Part shown: piece after piece, positions 8,263-17,364 of the stretch
Layout: each line of letters begins with the position of its first letter
Numbering within the stretch: position 1 is the stretch's first letter
Assembly (NCBI GenBank): GCA_001839685.1
Contig: MLAK01000674.1
Coordinates: 25,533 to 51,007 of the forward strand
From: Tritrichomonas foetus
Taxonomy: Eukaryota > Parabasalia > Tritrichomonadida > Tritrichomonadidae
Reading direction: 5' to 3'
Length of the DNA stretch: 25,475 nt
Translations under genes and position numbers: made by a program
The notes under the pieces: model-generated
The model's database searches: none
What the model was told of the DNA's origin: nothing
What the model saw: the letters and a program-made list of their open reading frames with translations, nothing else

Positions 8263-11200
8263 CTATATCATTATATCGTCACTCGGAATATTTGATAATT
8301 CATAAGTTTTCTTGGATTTCCTTCTTTTACAGCAGACAGCGATCACGATCACGATAATAATAATCACAACAGCAACTGGAATAACAATTGCCAGAATAAG
8401 CTTTGTTTTATCGCTCTTTGTGTTATCCTCAGAATTATCCTTTTTATCGTCTTCATCATTATCACTACTAATATCACTATATAATATTTTTGTAGGTATG
8501 TTATCACTAATCGTTTCAGAAATACTTTTTTTTATAGCTTGTGTATTTTCACTGTCAATATTTGTAAAATCTTCTTTGTTTTCTGAATTGTTGGGGATTG
8601 AACGGCTTACTTCTACAAATGGTTCAGCAGTTTCCGAATAACCTTGTGAAGATTCTTTTTCATTATCAGAAGCTTCATTATTTTCATCATTGGAAAGAGT
8701 GTTTTCAAGATTATTATCAAAATATGATTTTGAATCAAATTCTTCTGGATATGAAACAGTTATTTTTTTAGTATCGCTGTAATAAATATTATCTATTGTT
8801 TTATATGTCATTTCTTCTACAGATATTATAGAAGCTTCGCTGTAGATTGATAAATCACTCCTAGTTTCCGTGATATCATTATTGATGATAGAATATTCAG
8901 ATTTCACACTATTAACTACATCTTCAGTTTGTGTGAATGAGTTCAAGTTACTCCCCTGATATTCAGTAAGGTCAATTTCAAAGCTATTTGTTGGAATATC
9001 ACTCGTATATGATGAATAGTCTTCTTTAGAAACTAGATCTGTAATATTAATAGATTCTTCTAATCGAGAAGAAGATATATCATTGTCTCTATCAAAATTC
9101 GTAAAATCTTCATCAATGGAAGTTATTTCTAATTCACTATTGTCGGTAATTTGATCTGTATATGTATTAAATATGCTCTTGGATTGCTGATCTTCATCAA
9201 CTGAAACTATTTCGATTTCATTTTCGGTAAATGTGATTTTTTGGTCAAAGCTTGATGTTAAAATAGTGTTCTCTGTCTCAAAATCATTTTCGTCTGTTGT
9301 TTTTTCATTAGTCACAGTATTTTCATTGATAAATGTATTCTCTTCAAATTTTTCACTATTAGTTTTCAGTGATTTGTCATTTACTGTTGTTATTAATTCA
9401 TATTGTTCATATGTCGATGCCACTGTATGATCATTGTTTGTGGTAAAATCTTCACTTACATAATTTGATGTCTTAGCTACTTCAGGAAAAACCGATTCGG
9501 TATTAGATTCTGTATTAAATTGGATTTTATCATCTCTAGATACTAAAAACCACATAGATGGATGATTAAAATCATGTGAAAATGTCCACTTATTGTTATC
9601 AATAATTAAAGGGAATGTTCCATTTTCATCTCCATCTGGATTTAAAATGGTAATATTAGGTACTGTTTCGCTTTTCATTTCTAAGTCAAAAGGGATAAAT
9701 TGTGCTAAAACTGGGGCTTCTCCCCAACTTCCACGTGTTGATGTACGATTCTCAATCCATTGTTGATTTGAATTTGCGACTTTTCCTACAATTGATAGCA
9801 ATATTCTTGTTGACTCATTAAGTGGCCTTTCATCGAGTGATGCAATTCCAACAGTCACTGTATCATTTTCTTCTCTTGTGACATTAATTGTAAAATCATC
9901 AAAACAAAATTGATCAATAAATCCAGTTCCAAAATTCACTGTAGCTCCTTTTGCCATGAACTTTCCTTTTTCATTGTCAATTCTCCATTCAATTTCTTCA
10001 GTTAAAAATGGCATATTACAATTTTTGGTATCTTCATTAAACTCAATCGAAGTACCATTAGGTACAAAGGAAACTTTGGTTATTCCTGGAAAGAAAACAT
10101 TTGTTGATTCGACCCATTGAGTAAATGACCAGTAGTTTGGTCTTCTTTCTTTATTCCTTTCTAAAAGCATTTCAACAGGAATTTTTGCTATGTTTTGCTT
10201 ATCAGCAGTTTTAATACCATAATTTCGAAAAGCTAATGCTGCAAATGGAGCCATAATCATAGATAATGGATTTTCACTCATTGAATAAAACCCAGTAATA
10301 TAATTTGGCTCATGATCCCAGTTTCCAGCTTGATTATAATCAAATTGATATATTGCATCCCAATCATGAAATGCTCCCCATGTTGAAACCAGTGGTAAAA
10401 GTTCTGCCATGTACTCATTTGGAAAGGCTGTATTATATTCAGAAACAGTAAATGGAAGACCGTCAACGTGAAAAACTGTCATAAAAGAGAATGTTCCAAG
10501 TTCAGGATCTGATACCATAGGTTTATTATGAATCCAGTATAAATCATAATTCATATCTTCACCATCTGGAAATTGAGGTTGATCCCAGTAATTATGAATG
10601 TCAATAAAATTAGACATTTCACTTTGCCTTTTCAAACTTAAAAATGATCCATAGTTAGCTTGGGAGTCCGTAACAAAAGCGGAAATATTTAATTCATTAT
10701 AAAGGACTTCATTAATAGCTTTTTGTGTGTAATTTTCTGTGTAGTCGATAAACAGTCTGAAATGCTCCCACATTTGGTTTACAGAATCTCCATTTGGGAG
10801 ATCAATTCCCTCTATTGTTTCATTTGATGAAAAATCAATCTCCCTTCCTAATTTCACGATTGGTTCGGTATAATAAATAGATCCAATTTCCTTATATAAC
10901 GATATCACAAATTTTATTTTCCCTTGTAGAAATTCGGATTCGGAATATGTTTGCATTACAATTTTTATTTCTTTCCATTCATTTGTTAGTTCAATATCAT
11001 AATCATCGGAAAGAACATCATATAAACCATCATAATGTTGAAAGAATGCTGTTACAGTTCGATCACTACTTGCTTTCATTTTCATCTCAATTGTATAATA
11101 AGTTGATGGGAGTATTTCGAATTGGCCATAATAAACTAGTTGTGAGTTCGAGTTGGAATCAGTATTAATAGTGGCTATATATTCTCCATCTGCTTCTCCA

Positions 11201-12027
11201 TTACTTTTAGCTCCACAATCACTGGGGAAATAGGTTTCAAACTCTACATTTTCATAAATATTTGTTTCATTTAAATCATTAGGATTCCAGCTAGTTTTTA
11301 GATTATTATAGTTTCCATACTTTTCTGTTAAGTAGGCATGCCATTTTTCTAGAAGAGCGGTTTCAAACACTGTCTCTTTAATTGAATCAAGTTTTTCATC
11401 AATATAATGAAGTGAATTTTCATTATTTATTTCAATAAAAGCTACAATTGGATCTTGTCCAACAATATATCCTGTATAATTATTAGTAGCGCCCAATAAT
11501 TTACGAGCATATTCTTTCTGCATTTCTATAAATGGATCATAAAATCTGTCGAGTGGTTTTCCATTCGAAAAAATATTCTGTAAGGTTTCAGTGAATTCCG
11601 GAAGGGGGTAAACACGTGAAACATGAAGATTCAAATTCACATAGATTCCTTCTTCACCAAGACATTTTATAAAAAAATGAAGTCTATCAATATTTTCTTC
11701 ATCAAACTGAGTGTTATCATTCTGATCCCATATATTGTGATTGTCCATATGATGAAAACGTACAACATTAATACCAATCTGACTCATTCTTTGAGCGAGA
11801 GCTTTAGCTTGAGTTTTTAGAGGAAATGCATTGGAATAACATACATTAGTACCAAAAAGTCTTACTCTTTCCCTATCTTTTGTAAAAAAATGTCCTTCAT
11901 ACATTTGGAGATGATCTGTGATAGGAGTGTTTAAGTAAGATAAATTAACCAATGTATTCTGTGATATGTTTCTTGTTGTCATTGGAAAAGGATACCATGA
12001 TGAAATACAAAGTATCGTGAGAATCAT
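8263..12027 (-). CDS. Membrane-anchored glycoside hydrolase of bacterial type (GH5-like/clan A), with CBM-like insert and acidic stalk
   Basis: This predicted cell-surface glycosidase has 1254 residues from the ATG at 12027. The open frame extends 17 codons further 5', but only to a TTG. MILTILCISSW is a short signal peptide. A TIM-barrel catalytic region follows: LFGTNVCYSNAFP (about 57-69), VRFHHMDN (89-96), an acid/base candidate Glu203 in IEINNENSL, an HNYWD block at 478-482, and a nucleophile candidate Glu530 in VSEYNTAFPNEY, followed by FHDWDAIYQFDYN. Between the two glutamates, about 265-400 looks like a jelly-roll carbohydrate-binding module. A beta domain with GSWGEAPVL (about 766-774) follows. 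Residues 838-1203 are a Glu/Asp/Ser/Thr/Asn-rich stalk. A TM helix spans about 1207-1231 and ends CC, then a 21-residue KRRKSKK... tail. The HHMDN, EYN-FPNEY and GSWGEAPV blocks resemble large bacterial cellulase-superfamily proteins. The substrate is unknown; host or microbial glycans are likely. Confidence 0.8.
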   Translation of the reverse strand: MILTILCISSWYPFPMTTRNISQNTLVNLSYLNTPITDHLQMYEGHFFTKDRERVRLFGTNVCYSNAFPLKTQAKALAQRMSQIGINVVRFHHMDNHNIWDQNDNTQFDEENIDRLHFFIKCLGEEGIYVNLNLHVSRVYPLPEFTETLQNIFSNGKPLDRFYDPFIEMQKEYARKLLGATNNYTGYIVGQDPIVAFIEINNENSLHYIDEKLDSIKETVFETALLEKWHAYLTEKYGNYNNLKTSWNPNDLNETNIYENVEFETYFPSDCGAKSNGEADGEYIATINTDSNSNSQLVYYGQFEILPSTYYTIEMKMKASSDRTVTAFFQHYDGLYDVLSDDYDIELTNEWKEIKIVMQTYSESEFLQGKIKFVISLYKEIGSIYYTEPIVKLGREIDFSSNETIEGIDLPNGDSVNQMWEHFRLFIDYTENYTQKAINEVLYNELNISAFVTDSQANYGSFLSLKRQSEMSNFIDIHNYWDQPQFPDGEDMNYDLYWIHNKPMVSDPELGTFSFMTVFHVDGLPFTVSEYNTAFPNEYMAELLPLVSTWGAFHDWDAIYQFDYNQAGNWDHEPNYITGFYSMSENPLSMIMAPFAALAFRNYGIKTADKQNIAKIPVEMLLERNKERRPNYWSFTQWVESTNVFFPGITKVSFVPNGTSIEFNEDTKNCNMPFLTEEIEWRIDNEKGKFMAKGATVNFGTGFIDQFCFDDFTINVTREENDTVTVGIASLDERPLNESTRILLSIVGKVANSNQQWIENRTSTRGSWGEAPVLAQFIPFDLEMKSETVPNITILNPDGDENGTFPLIIDNNKWTFSHDFNHPSMWFLVSRDDKIQFNTESNTESVFPEVAKTSNYVSEDFTTNNDHTVASTYEQYELITTVNDKSLKTNSEKFEENTFINENTVTNEKTTDENDFETENTILTSSFDQKITFTENEIEIVSVDEDQQSKSIFNTYTDQITDNSELEITSIDEDFTNFDRDNDISSSRLEESINITDLVSKEDYSSYTSDIPTNSFEIDLTEYQGSNLNSFTQTEDVVNSVKSEYSIINNDITETRSDLSIYSEASIISVEEMTYKTIDNIYYSDTKKITVSYPEEFDSKSYFDNNLENTLSNDENNEASDNEKESSQGYSETAEPFVEVSRSIPNNSENKEDFTNIDSENTQAIKKSISETISDNIPTKILYSDISSDNDEDDKKDNSEDNTKSDKTKLILAIVIPVAVVIIIIVIVIAVCCKRRKSKKTYELSNIPSDDIMI

Positions 12028-14323
12028 TAGAATCGAATCTATTTTGATTGAATAGAATAACAATATTCGGAAAACCAATACAACATTTCAAAAAATGAAT
12101 AGAGAATTGAGTAAATTCAATTTTGACTTCAATGAAAAAAAAAAATCTCCCTTCTTTCTTTTTCTTTTCTGCAAAATGTTGTTTTTTGGTCTTATGAAGA
12201 TGACACTTGATGAGTAACTCTTTGTGAAAGTTTCTCCTGATAAAAAAGGACTCTAAATTTCATCTCGAAGTTTGAAGAGCAAATTAACATGGATTCATTC
12301 GACATTCATTCCCAATCAAAGATAAATTTCGGTAGCGCTTTAATTGCAATATATGTTAAAACATTCTTCTATGCCTCTTCATTACAGCCAAAAGGAAAGT
12401 CAAAAATTCACAATCACTTCTAGAATTGACCAAACAGCTTGTTCAAGTTGTCGCAATAAAGGGGCATACATTATTGGGCTATTTGTATTCAACATCGCCA
12501 CTTTTTCATAGTATTATCACACATCAAATGTTGGATATTTGAAAGGTTACGATTTGGTAAAGCTATTTAATTTGGAATTTCCATTTAAAATTATAAGTTA
12601 AAACCTAGGGAATGAAAGAAATTCCTCAAATTCGATGGAATTCATTGATATAGAGAATTTTCAACAAAACATGATTGAAATACTTCAAGTAAAAAAATAA
12701 AGTGATGTAGCTCCATAAGTTGCTGGAAAAAAAAGTTCAATTCCAGAAACGAAAAAAAATTGAATGTTTTTTTTTTTATTTTTTGCTTTCCATAATGATA
12801 GAAATGTTTTGCTAACAATTATTAACAAATATAATTCATCAACTTGACCGTTTTTTGTTTAAAATTTATCAAATAATCATTTGTTCCAAAAAGAAACACA
12901 TGCAAACAAGTTTTACTTAATTTAGCATTAAAAAAAAGCCCTTAGCATAATAGTGCTACAATAAAGAGATATAATCAGTTGCTATTGAGGTTTATTCCAC
13001 CGGCATGTTTTACTTATGAAAATGATTATTTATTAAAATCAAAATTTCTCGTGTAATACCTTATAAAAATCTAATATTAATGTATAACAATTAATATAAT
13101 ATCATTTTTCTATTAATCATATAAAATTGGTAGTATTTAATGAATAGATTTACAAGATAACACTTAGAAAAAAATAAAAATTTTTATATAAATACCTCGA
13201 TTTTCATTTGAAAACTTTGAGATGACCTCAATTGAAATATAACTTTACTATTGAAAAATAAACATGCCAGAGATTGAATACTCACTGAACTTTATTCGTG
13301 ATGAAATATTCAAAATTTACGTAAATTCGATTGCTTGAAAAAGTAATCAAAACACTTGTTCAAGGGTCAGCTCAATGGCATAATTTTTACATTTTTCAGA
13401 GAGGTTTGGTCTCCAGATTCTCGATCAGATCAATTGGCTATTGAAGTGAATTAATAATTATTCACTCACAATTCTACAACATTCGTATGAAGAATTATGC
13501 TCCCAAAAATATAACATTTTTTTGTGAATTCATGAGAACAAAATGATTTTTCTCAAAATATCAAAAATTCAAGGCTACAATCAACTATTATTATATTTTT
13601 ATTACCAATTCAACAAAAATCTCCCGATCTTTGGTTAGATTATATATCATTTAAATTATTTAACGAAAAATCAGGAAATGAGAATTATTCAGTACTCTTA
13701 AACGTAAATTATGCATATATTGTACAAAATTAAACTCTAATTTTGTACATTTTTGGAATGATGAAAAAATTGGGAGTTTGACTTTTATGGATGGATAATA
13801 CAAAAATATTTGGGTCTTTCAATGTGAAAATAAAGTATCAAATCTAGATTTCATGAGAAAATATTGATATTATCTCCAAAATCACAAAATTAATCATTTC
13901 ACTATTAAATTTTCTCTCTCAAAAATTAAACTCAAACCTGATTAATTCATAACCAATAATGATCAATTTTCACAAAAAATAATATTCAAGCGAATAAAGT
14001 GAACGATCAAAAAAGTTCACAATTTAATTTGTAGATTGCGACCAATTAAAATAATCCAATAATTTTTCGTTCCTTTCTTCGATATTCTTTTTTGATTGTG
14101 ATGATTATTATTCACAAAAATTCAGAAATCATCACAAAAAGTGAATTGATATTAGTGGCATTTGAGATATTTATGATTACATTGATAATTGTCAAGTATT
14201 AATAATAAAATCAAAACCTTTCAATTCTAATAATGAAATCCGAAAAGATGAAATATACAGAAATTTTACCTATTCATTTAATAACTTTTTCAAAGTTCTC
14301 AGAATGTATATTTTGAAGGCATC
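12028..14323. other. Long intergenic region, possibly with gene remnants
   Basis: No supported gene lies in this 2.3-kb stretch. Around 12280-12550 the sequence is less A+T-rich and all three plus frames stay open for some distance. These include an ATG frame of 44 codons (12289-12423) and a helical-looking frame up to about 12540 with LLELTKQLVQVV. This could be a decayed gene. Poly-T tracts occur near 12765. A perfect 12-bp inverted repeat with a 5-base loop lies at 13721-13749. The rest is unremarkable AT-rich spacer. Confidence 0.4.
13721..13749. repeat. Perfect 12-bp inverted repeat (hairpin)
   Basis: TGTACAAAATTA (13721-13732) and TAATTTTGTACA (13738-13749) are exact reverse complements separated by AACTC. 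It is about 630 bp upstream of the small gene at 14379. It could be an operator-like palindrome, a structured RNA or a transposon-end remnant; nothing in the sequence decides between these. Confidence 0.6.
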
Positions 14324-14344
14324 AGGCTCAGCTGGCTGAGGCCT
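14324..14344. promoter_or_regulatory. G+C-rich imperfect palindrome in the 14379 promoter
   Basis: CTCAGC (14327-14332) and GCTGAG (14335-14340) pair around a TG. The flanks AGG and GCCT extend the symmetry with one unpaired base. It lies 35-55 bases before the ATG at 14379. In a region where most sequence is A or T, such a symmetric G+C block looks like a protein-binding site. The factor is unknown. Confidence 0.35.
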
Positions 14345-14378
14345 AAAATAAACTTTCCAGCTCTACTTAAAGCCTTAA

Positions 14379-14720
14379 ATGGAGCCAACAGATTTTAAAC
14401 CAAAATACAATACCCAAAACTGCCTTGCAGCTGGCTATCTGAGCACCCGCGACCTTACCCGTTTTTTAATTTTTCACATTCAATTCGACTCATATTGGAC
14501 CTACTACGAATGGTTTTATTATGATGTACCGATTTCCGTTATTTACGACTGGTTGAAAGACAATGTAGAAGAAGTTAATGGAAAACAATTCACCTTAGTA
14601 TTTCATCGCAATGACAATACAGACCATGATCTTCCATACTCTTCCAAACAAACACTCAAAGATTTCTCATCTTTTCACATCATGCCAATATATTGTTATC
14701 TTAGCACGGATCGAAAATAG
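14379..14720 (+). CDS. Small protein with probable ubiquitin-like beta-grasp fold
   Basis: I find no named family for this 113-residue protein, but its order of elements resembles ubiquitin. A strand pair comes first (about 30-50, FLIFHIQF ... YYEWFYYDV), then a helix (VIYDWLKDNVEEVNG, 54-69), then a strand FTLVFHRND (71-79). A TLKDFSSFHIMPIYCYL segment (92-108) matches the position and pattern of ubiquitin's TLSDYNIQKESTLHLVL. There is no C-terminal di-glycine; the protein ends in DRK. It is therefore more likely a non-conjugated UBL adaptor, or the UBL part of a complex, than a modifier. The N-terminal 29 residues are extra. The ATG at 14379 is preceded by CTACTTAAAGCCTTAA. The neighbours give no functional hint. 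The fold is my inference from pattern only. Confidence 0.6.
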   Translation: MEPTDFKPKYNTQNCLAAGYLSTRDLTRFLIFHIQFDSYWTYYEWFYYDVPISVIYDWLKDNVEEVNGKQFTLVFHRNDNTDHDLPYSSKQTLKDFSSFHIMPIYCYLSTDRK

Positions 14721-15999
14721 CTAGTTTTTATCATTTTTCTGTTTTTTTTCAGTTTACCAATCAATTATTTTATTCAATCTAGCTAAACACTCATACTAGT
14801 GATTAAGACTCATTTTATTGATGCAGAGTTTTTACTGCGTTTGATGTAACTTTTTTCAAGCTTTCAATTCTTTCAAAATTTTCTATTATTTATTTGGAGT
14901 AAATTAAAACTCAAACAAATCAACAGAAATTTCATGATTTTCCTGAAACACACATTATTCTTATATGAAGCCTAAATGAATTTTGGATTTTTCCCTATCC
15001 AATACTTTTTTTGTCATTCATTTAATTAAATAAAAGGAAAATTATAGAATTTGTTTTAATAAACGAAATAACTCAATATAAAGATCATGTTAGCGGATTC
15101 TAAACTTAAGATATCACAGTTCTTTTTCAAATTTCGCATTTTATTTTTTGAATTATATTTTCGTCTAATTTGCGGATCTTTACCATGAAATTATTTGATA
15201 ATACTTGATTGAAATACAGTGAAGGTGTTATTCATGCGAATGTTTCCATAAAAATCATTTTCCAAAAATATTGTTTCATCTTGTTTGAATTGCTAAACAT
15301 TGTATTATTATATTCTTTGCTACTTATATCTTTATTTTATATGAATAAATCATTCCAATAGCAGGGAAAAATATTTTCCGTGTGTTAATAATATTCTGAA
15401 TGAACAAAAAAATCAATCATTTCATTATAATTTTGTTTCGACATTATTGGTGTCATCACGAAGTTTAAGTTGAGCCAATTAAATTATTTTAAAATTTGGA
15501 TTTATTGTCGAATTGCTTTTGAATGAACTTGAATTGCCGAGAATTTCCATAAAACGATTTATTCTATATTTTCCATATGGTTTTGTCTTCTGTGATTGTA
15601 TAACCCTGATTTTGTCTTTTTTTCGATTTTTGTTTATTTCCCTGCAAAAAAAAATTTCATTGAATGAATTGAAAATGAATAGATCCATTCACAACTCCCA
15701 TTCAAAAATTTCAATAATCTGTCATTTGTAAAAAAAAACTAGATGGATTATTTTCTTGAAAGAATAATCCAAAGTTAATTCTCAAAGTAAGGGTATGTTA
15801 AAAATTTGTCACATATCGTGGAAATATTCGTTTATTTTCAATGTCATTCAAGTTTTTGAATTCTCTCAATGAAACATGTTTTTCATCGTTTTTGAAAAGA
15901 TGTGAAGTCAAAAAAACTTCTCCAAAAGGTCAATTTAAATCACAAAAATTTTAAAAAAAATGAAAATTGGAAAAAAAAGTCATTGTAAAAGATTTATCT
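14721..15999. other. AT-rich intergenic region, nothing recognised
   Basis: This is the 3'-3' space between the 14379 gene and the Hsp20 gene. Open frames near 15480-15730 lie on both strands opposite each other. They lack convincing composition and mostly begin with TTG. I see no repeats or RNA genes here. Confidence 0.5.
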
Positions 16000-16485
16000 T
16001 TATTTAATCGTTATTTGTATTTTCTTTGATGTTCCTCGAGGAATTGAAACCGTCAAGACACCATCCGACAACTGTGCTTCAATATTATCAACATCAGAAT
16101 CAGGTGGAAGCGAAAACATTCGTTCAAACTGTCCGAAAGTTCTTTCATTTCGAAGGATTTTCATAGACGAGTGTTCGGCTGGCACATTTTTCTGGCCTTT
16201 GACGATAATTTTTTCTCCTGTACAATCGATTGAAAGATCTTCTTTTTTGATGCCTGGAAGTTCATATTCAAGAACATACTTTGATGCGTTTGCCACAATG
16301 CTGCTTCTTGGCTTATAAACAGTCGCAAACCGACGAAGCATGACTTCAACAAATTGAGAATCACGAAAATCTCGTCTGAATTTTTCTATTAGTATTTGGT
16401 CATTTGATAACAAATGAAAACGATGAATGACCAAATATATATTGGAAAAAATAACATTTGTTTTCGTTTCGGCTAAATAAATCAT
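16000..16485 (-). CDS. Small heat-shock protein, Hsp20/alpha-crystallin family
   Basis: This is an ATP-independent chaperone that holds unfolding proteins under stress and usually forms oligomers. The frame gives 161 residues. The alpha-crystallin domain spans about 62-150: strand YVLEYELPGIKKEDLSI (70-86), EKIIVKGQK (91-99), the RTFGQFERMFSLP block (115-127) and the family signature DGVLTVSIPR (141-150). The C-terminus IQITIK supplies the I-x-I motif that docks in a neighbouring subunit. The start is uncertain. The first ATG is at 16485. An internal ATG at 16341 would give a 113-residue form with almost no N-terminal arm and is preceded by TTCTCAATTTG, an initiator-like sequence. The long form fits the usual presence of an N-terminal arm and places a G+C-rich site in the promoter. 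The stop overlaps TAAATAAA. Confidence 0.9.
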   Translation of the reverse strand: MIYLAETKTNVIFSNIYLVIHRFHLLSNDQILIEKFRRDFRDSQFVEVMLRRFATVYKPRSSIVANASKYVLEYELPGIKKEDLSIDCTGEKIIVKGQKNVPAEHSSMKILRNERTFGQFERMFSLPPDSDVDNIEAQLSDGVLTVSIPRGTSKKIQITIK

Positions 16486-16508
16486 GAAAAAGTTATATTT
16501 AAAATTTA

Positions 16509-16518
16509 TCCCGCCAAA
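16509..16518 (-). promoter_or_regulatory. E2F-like TTTGGCGGGA in the Hsp20 promoter
   Basis: Read on the minus strand the sequence is TTTGGCGGGA, 24-33 bases before the ATG at 16485. It matches the E2F consensus class TTTSSCGC/GGCGGGA and shares ATTTGGCG with the site in front of the MAP65 gene. I did not see a clear heat-shock element (alternating GAA/TTC triplets) in the same interval. The factor is inferred, not shown. Confidence 0.35.
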
Positions 16519-17355
16519 TCAATCACATCACAATTGATCGATTCCCCAAGTTGTAATAATCATAAAGATCATAATTGTTGTCAAATAATCATACATGCAC
16601 TTTTAGAGTGTTACTCAACCAAATTTGAGCTTTCTATAATCTGAACATTTTCGGTGAAAATTTAATTAGACACACATCCATCTTTTTTATTTGAAATAAA
16701 AAAAATGACGAATTTGAATTGGTTGGTCTTTTTATATATTTCTTTATTTCAAATATCTGGGGATTTTGAACTTATTCAAAGAAATGACATGTTTTTTTGT
16801 CAGACACGACAGCACAAATCACAATTTTGAATATCGTAGATAAAACATACAAATTGGCAATCATGAAAGTGACTTTTTGATGATGTTTATTCGAAAGGTT
16901 TAAGTGATATATTGAATATTTGTTAGTTGGGCAGGTTGTTTTTTCAGAGTGTTTTCAATAAAAGATTGAAAAGAAAAAAAAACTGAAGCTTTTGTCAGAA
17001 AACACGGGATTTTCAAAGGTGTTAAATCCATAAATTTACATTTTTTTATATATCAGCATAGAGAAATGCAACAGCTTATTTCTCATGAAAACTATGAAAA
17101 TATCATTGAGAAAATTTTAACCGAAAGTCATATAAGATTTTTTATTTGAAAGTTAAACAACATATGTATTAGATCTAATATTGACCATAATGAGGCTAGC
17201 AACAGAGCAAGACAATGAAACAAATTGTATCAAATAATACAAACTCTTTCTTTATTTGGGAAGAATATTCAATATTTTGTATGGCAAAAGTTTTTTGTGA
17301 GCACAAAATTTTGAAGATTCAAATTTGATGGCATCTATTGAATTCACAACACGAC
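16519..17355. other. Divergent intergenic region with a 13-bp inverted repeat
   Basis: This lies between the Hsp20 gene (-) and the 17365 gene (+). No gene is visible. TATTTGAAATAAA at 16688-16700 and TTTATTTCAAATA at 16743-16755 are exact reverse complements, 42 bases apart. The rest is AT-rich spacer. Confidence 0.5.
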
Positions 17356-17362
17356 TTCATTA
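17356..17362 (+). promoter_or_regulatory. Initiator (Inr) of the 17365 gene
   Basis: TTCATTA matches the trichomonad Inr form TCA-Y-W-W. The expected start A at 17359 gives a six-base leader before the ATG at 17365. This supports that ATG over the earlier TTG at 17338 and over the later ATG at 17389. Confidence 0.55.
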
Positions 17363-17364
17363 GC

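Noticed and set aside
8312..8641. 109-codon plus-strand frame inside the glycosidase gene
   Set aside because: It is antisense to the transmembrane and stalk codons, and its Ser/Ile/Leu-rich text is what AT-rich Glu/Asp/Asn codons give on the opposite strand.
12028..12078. TTG-initiated 17-residue extension of the glycosidase
   Set aside because: No ATG is in frame upstream, and the ATG at 12027 begins directly with a short signal-peptide-like sequence.
15479..15731. Opposed short frames on both strands
   Set aside because: They mirror each other in AT-rich DNA, and neither has protein-like composition or a promoter.
15791..15800. GGTATGTT as a possible trichomonad 5' splice site
   Set aside because: No ACTAACACACAG-like 3' site follows and no exon-like frame flanks it.
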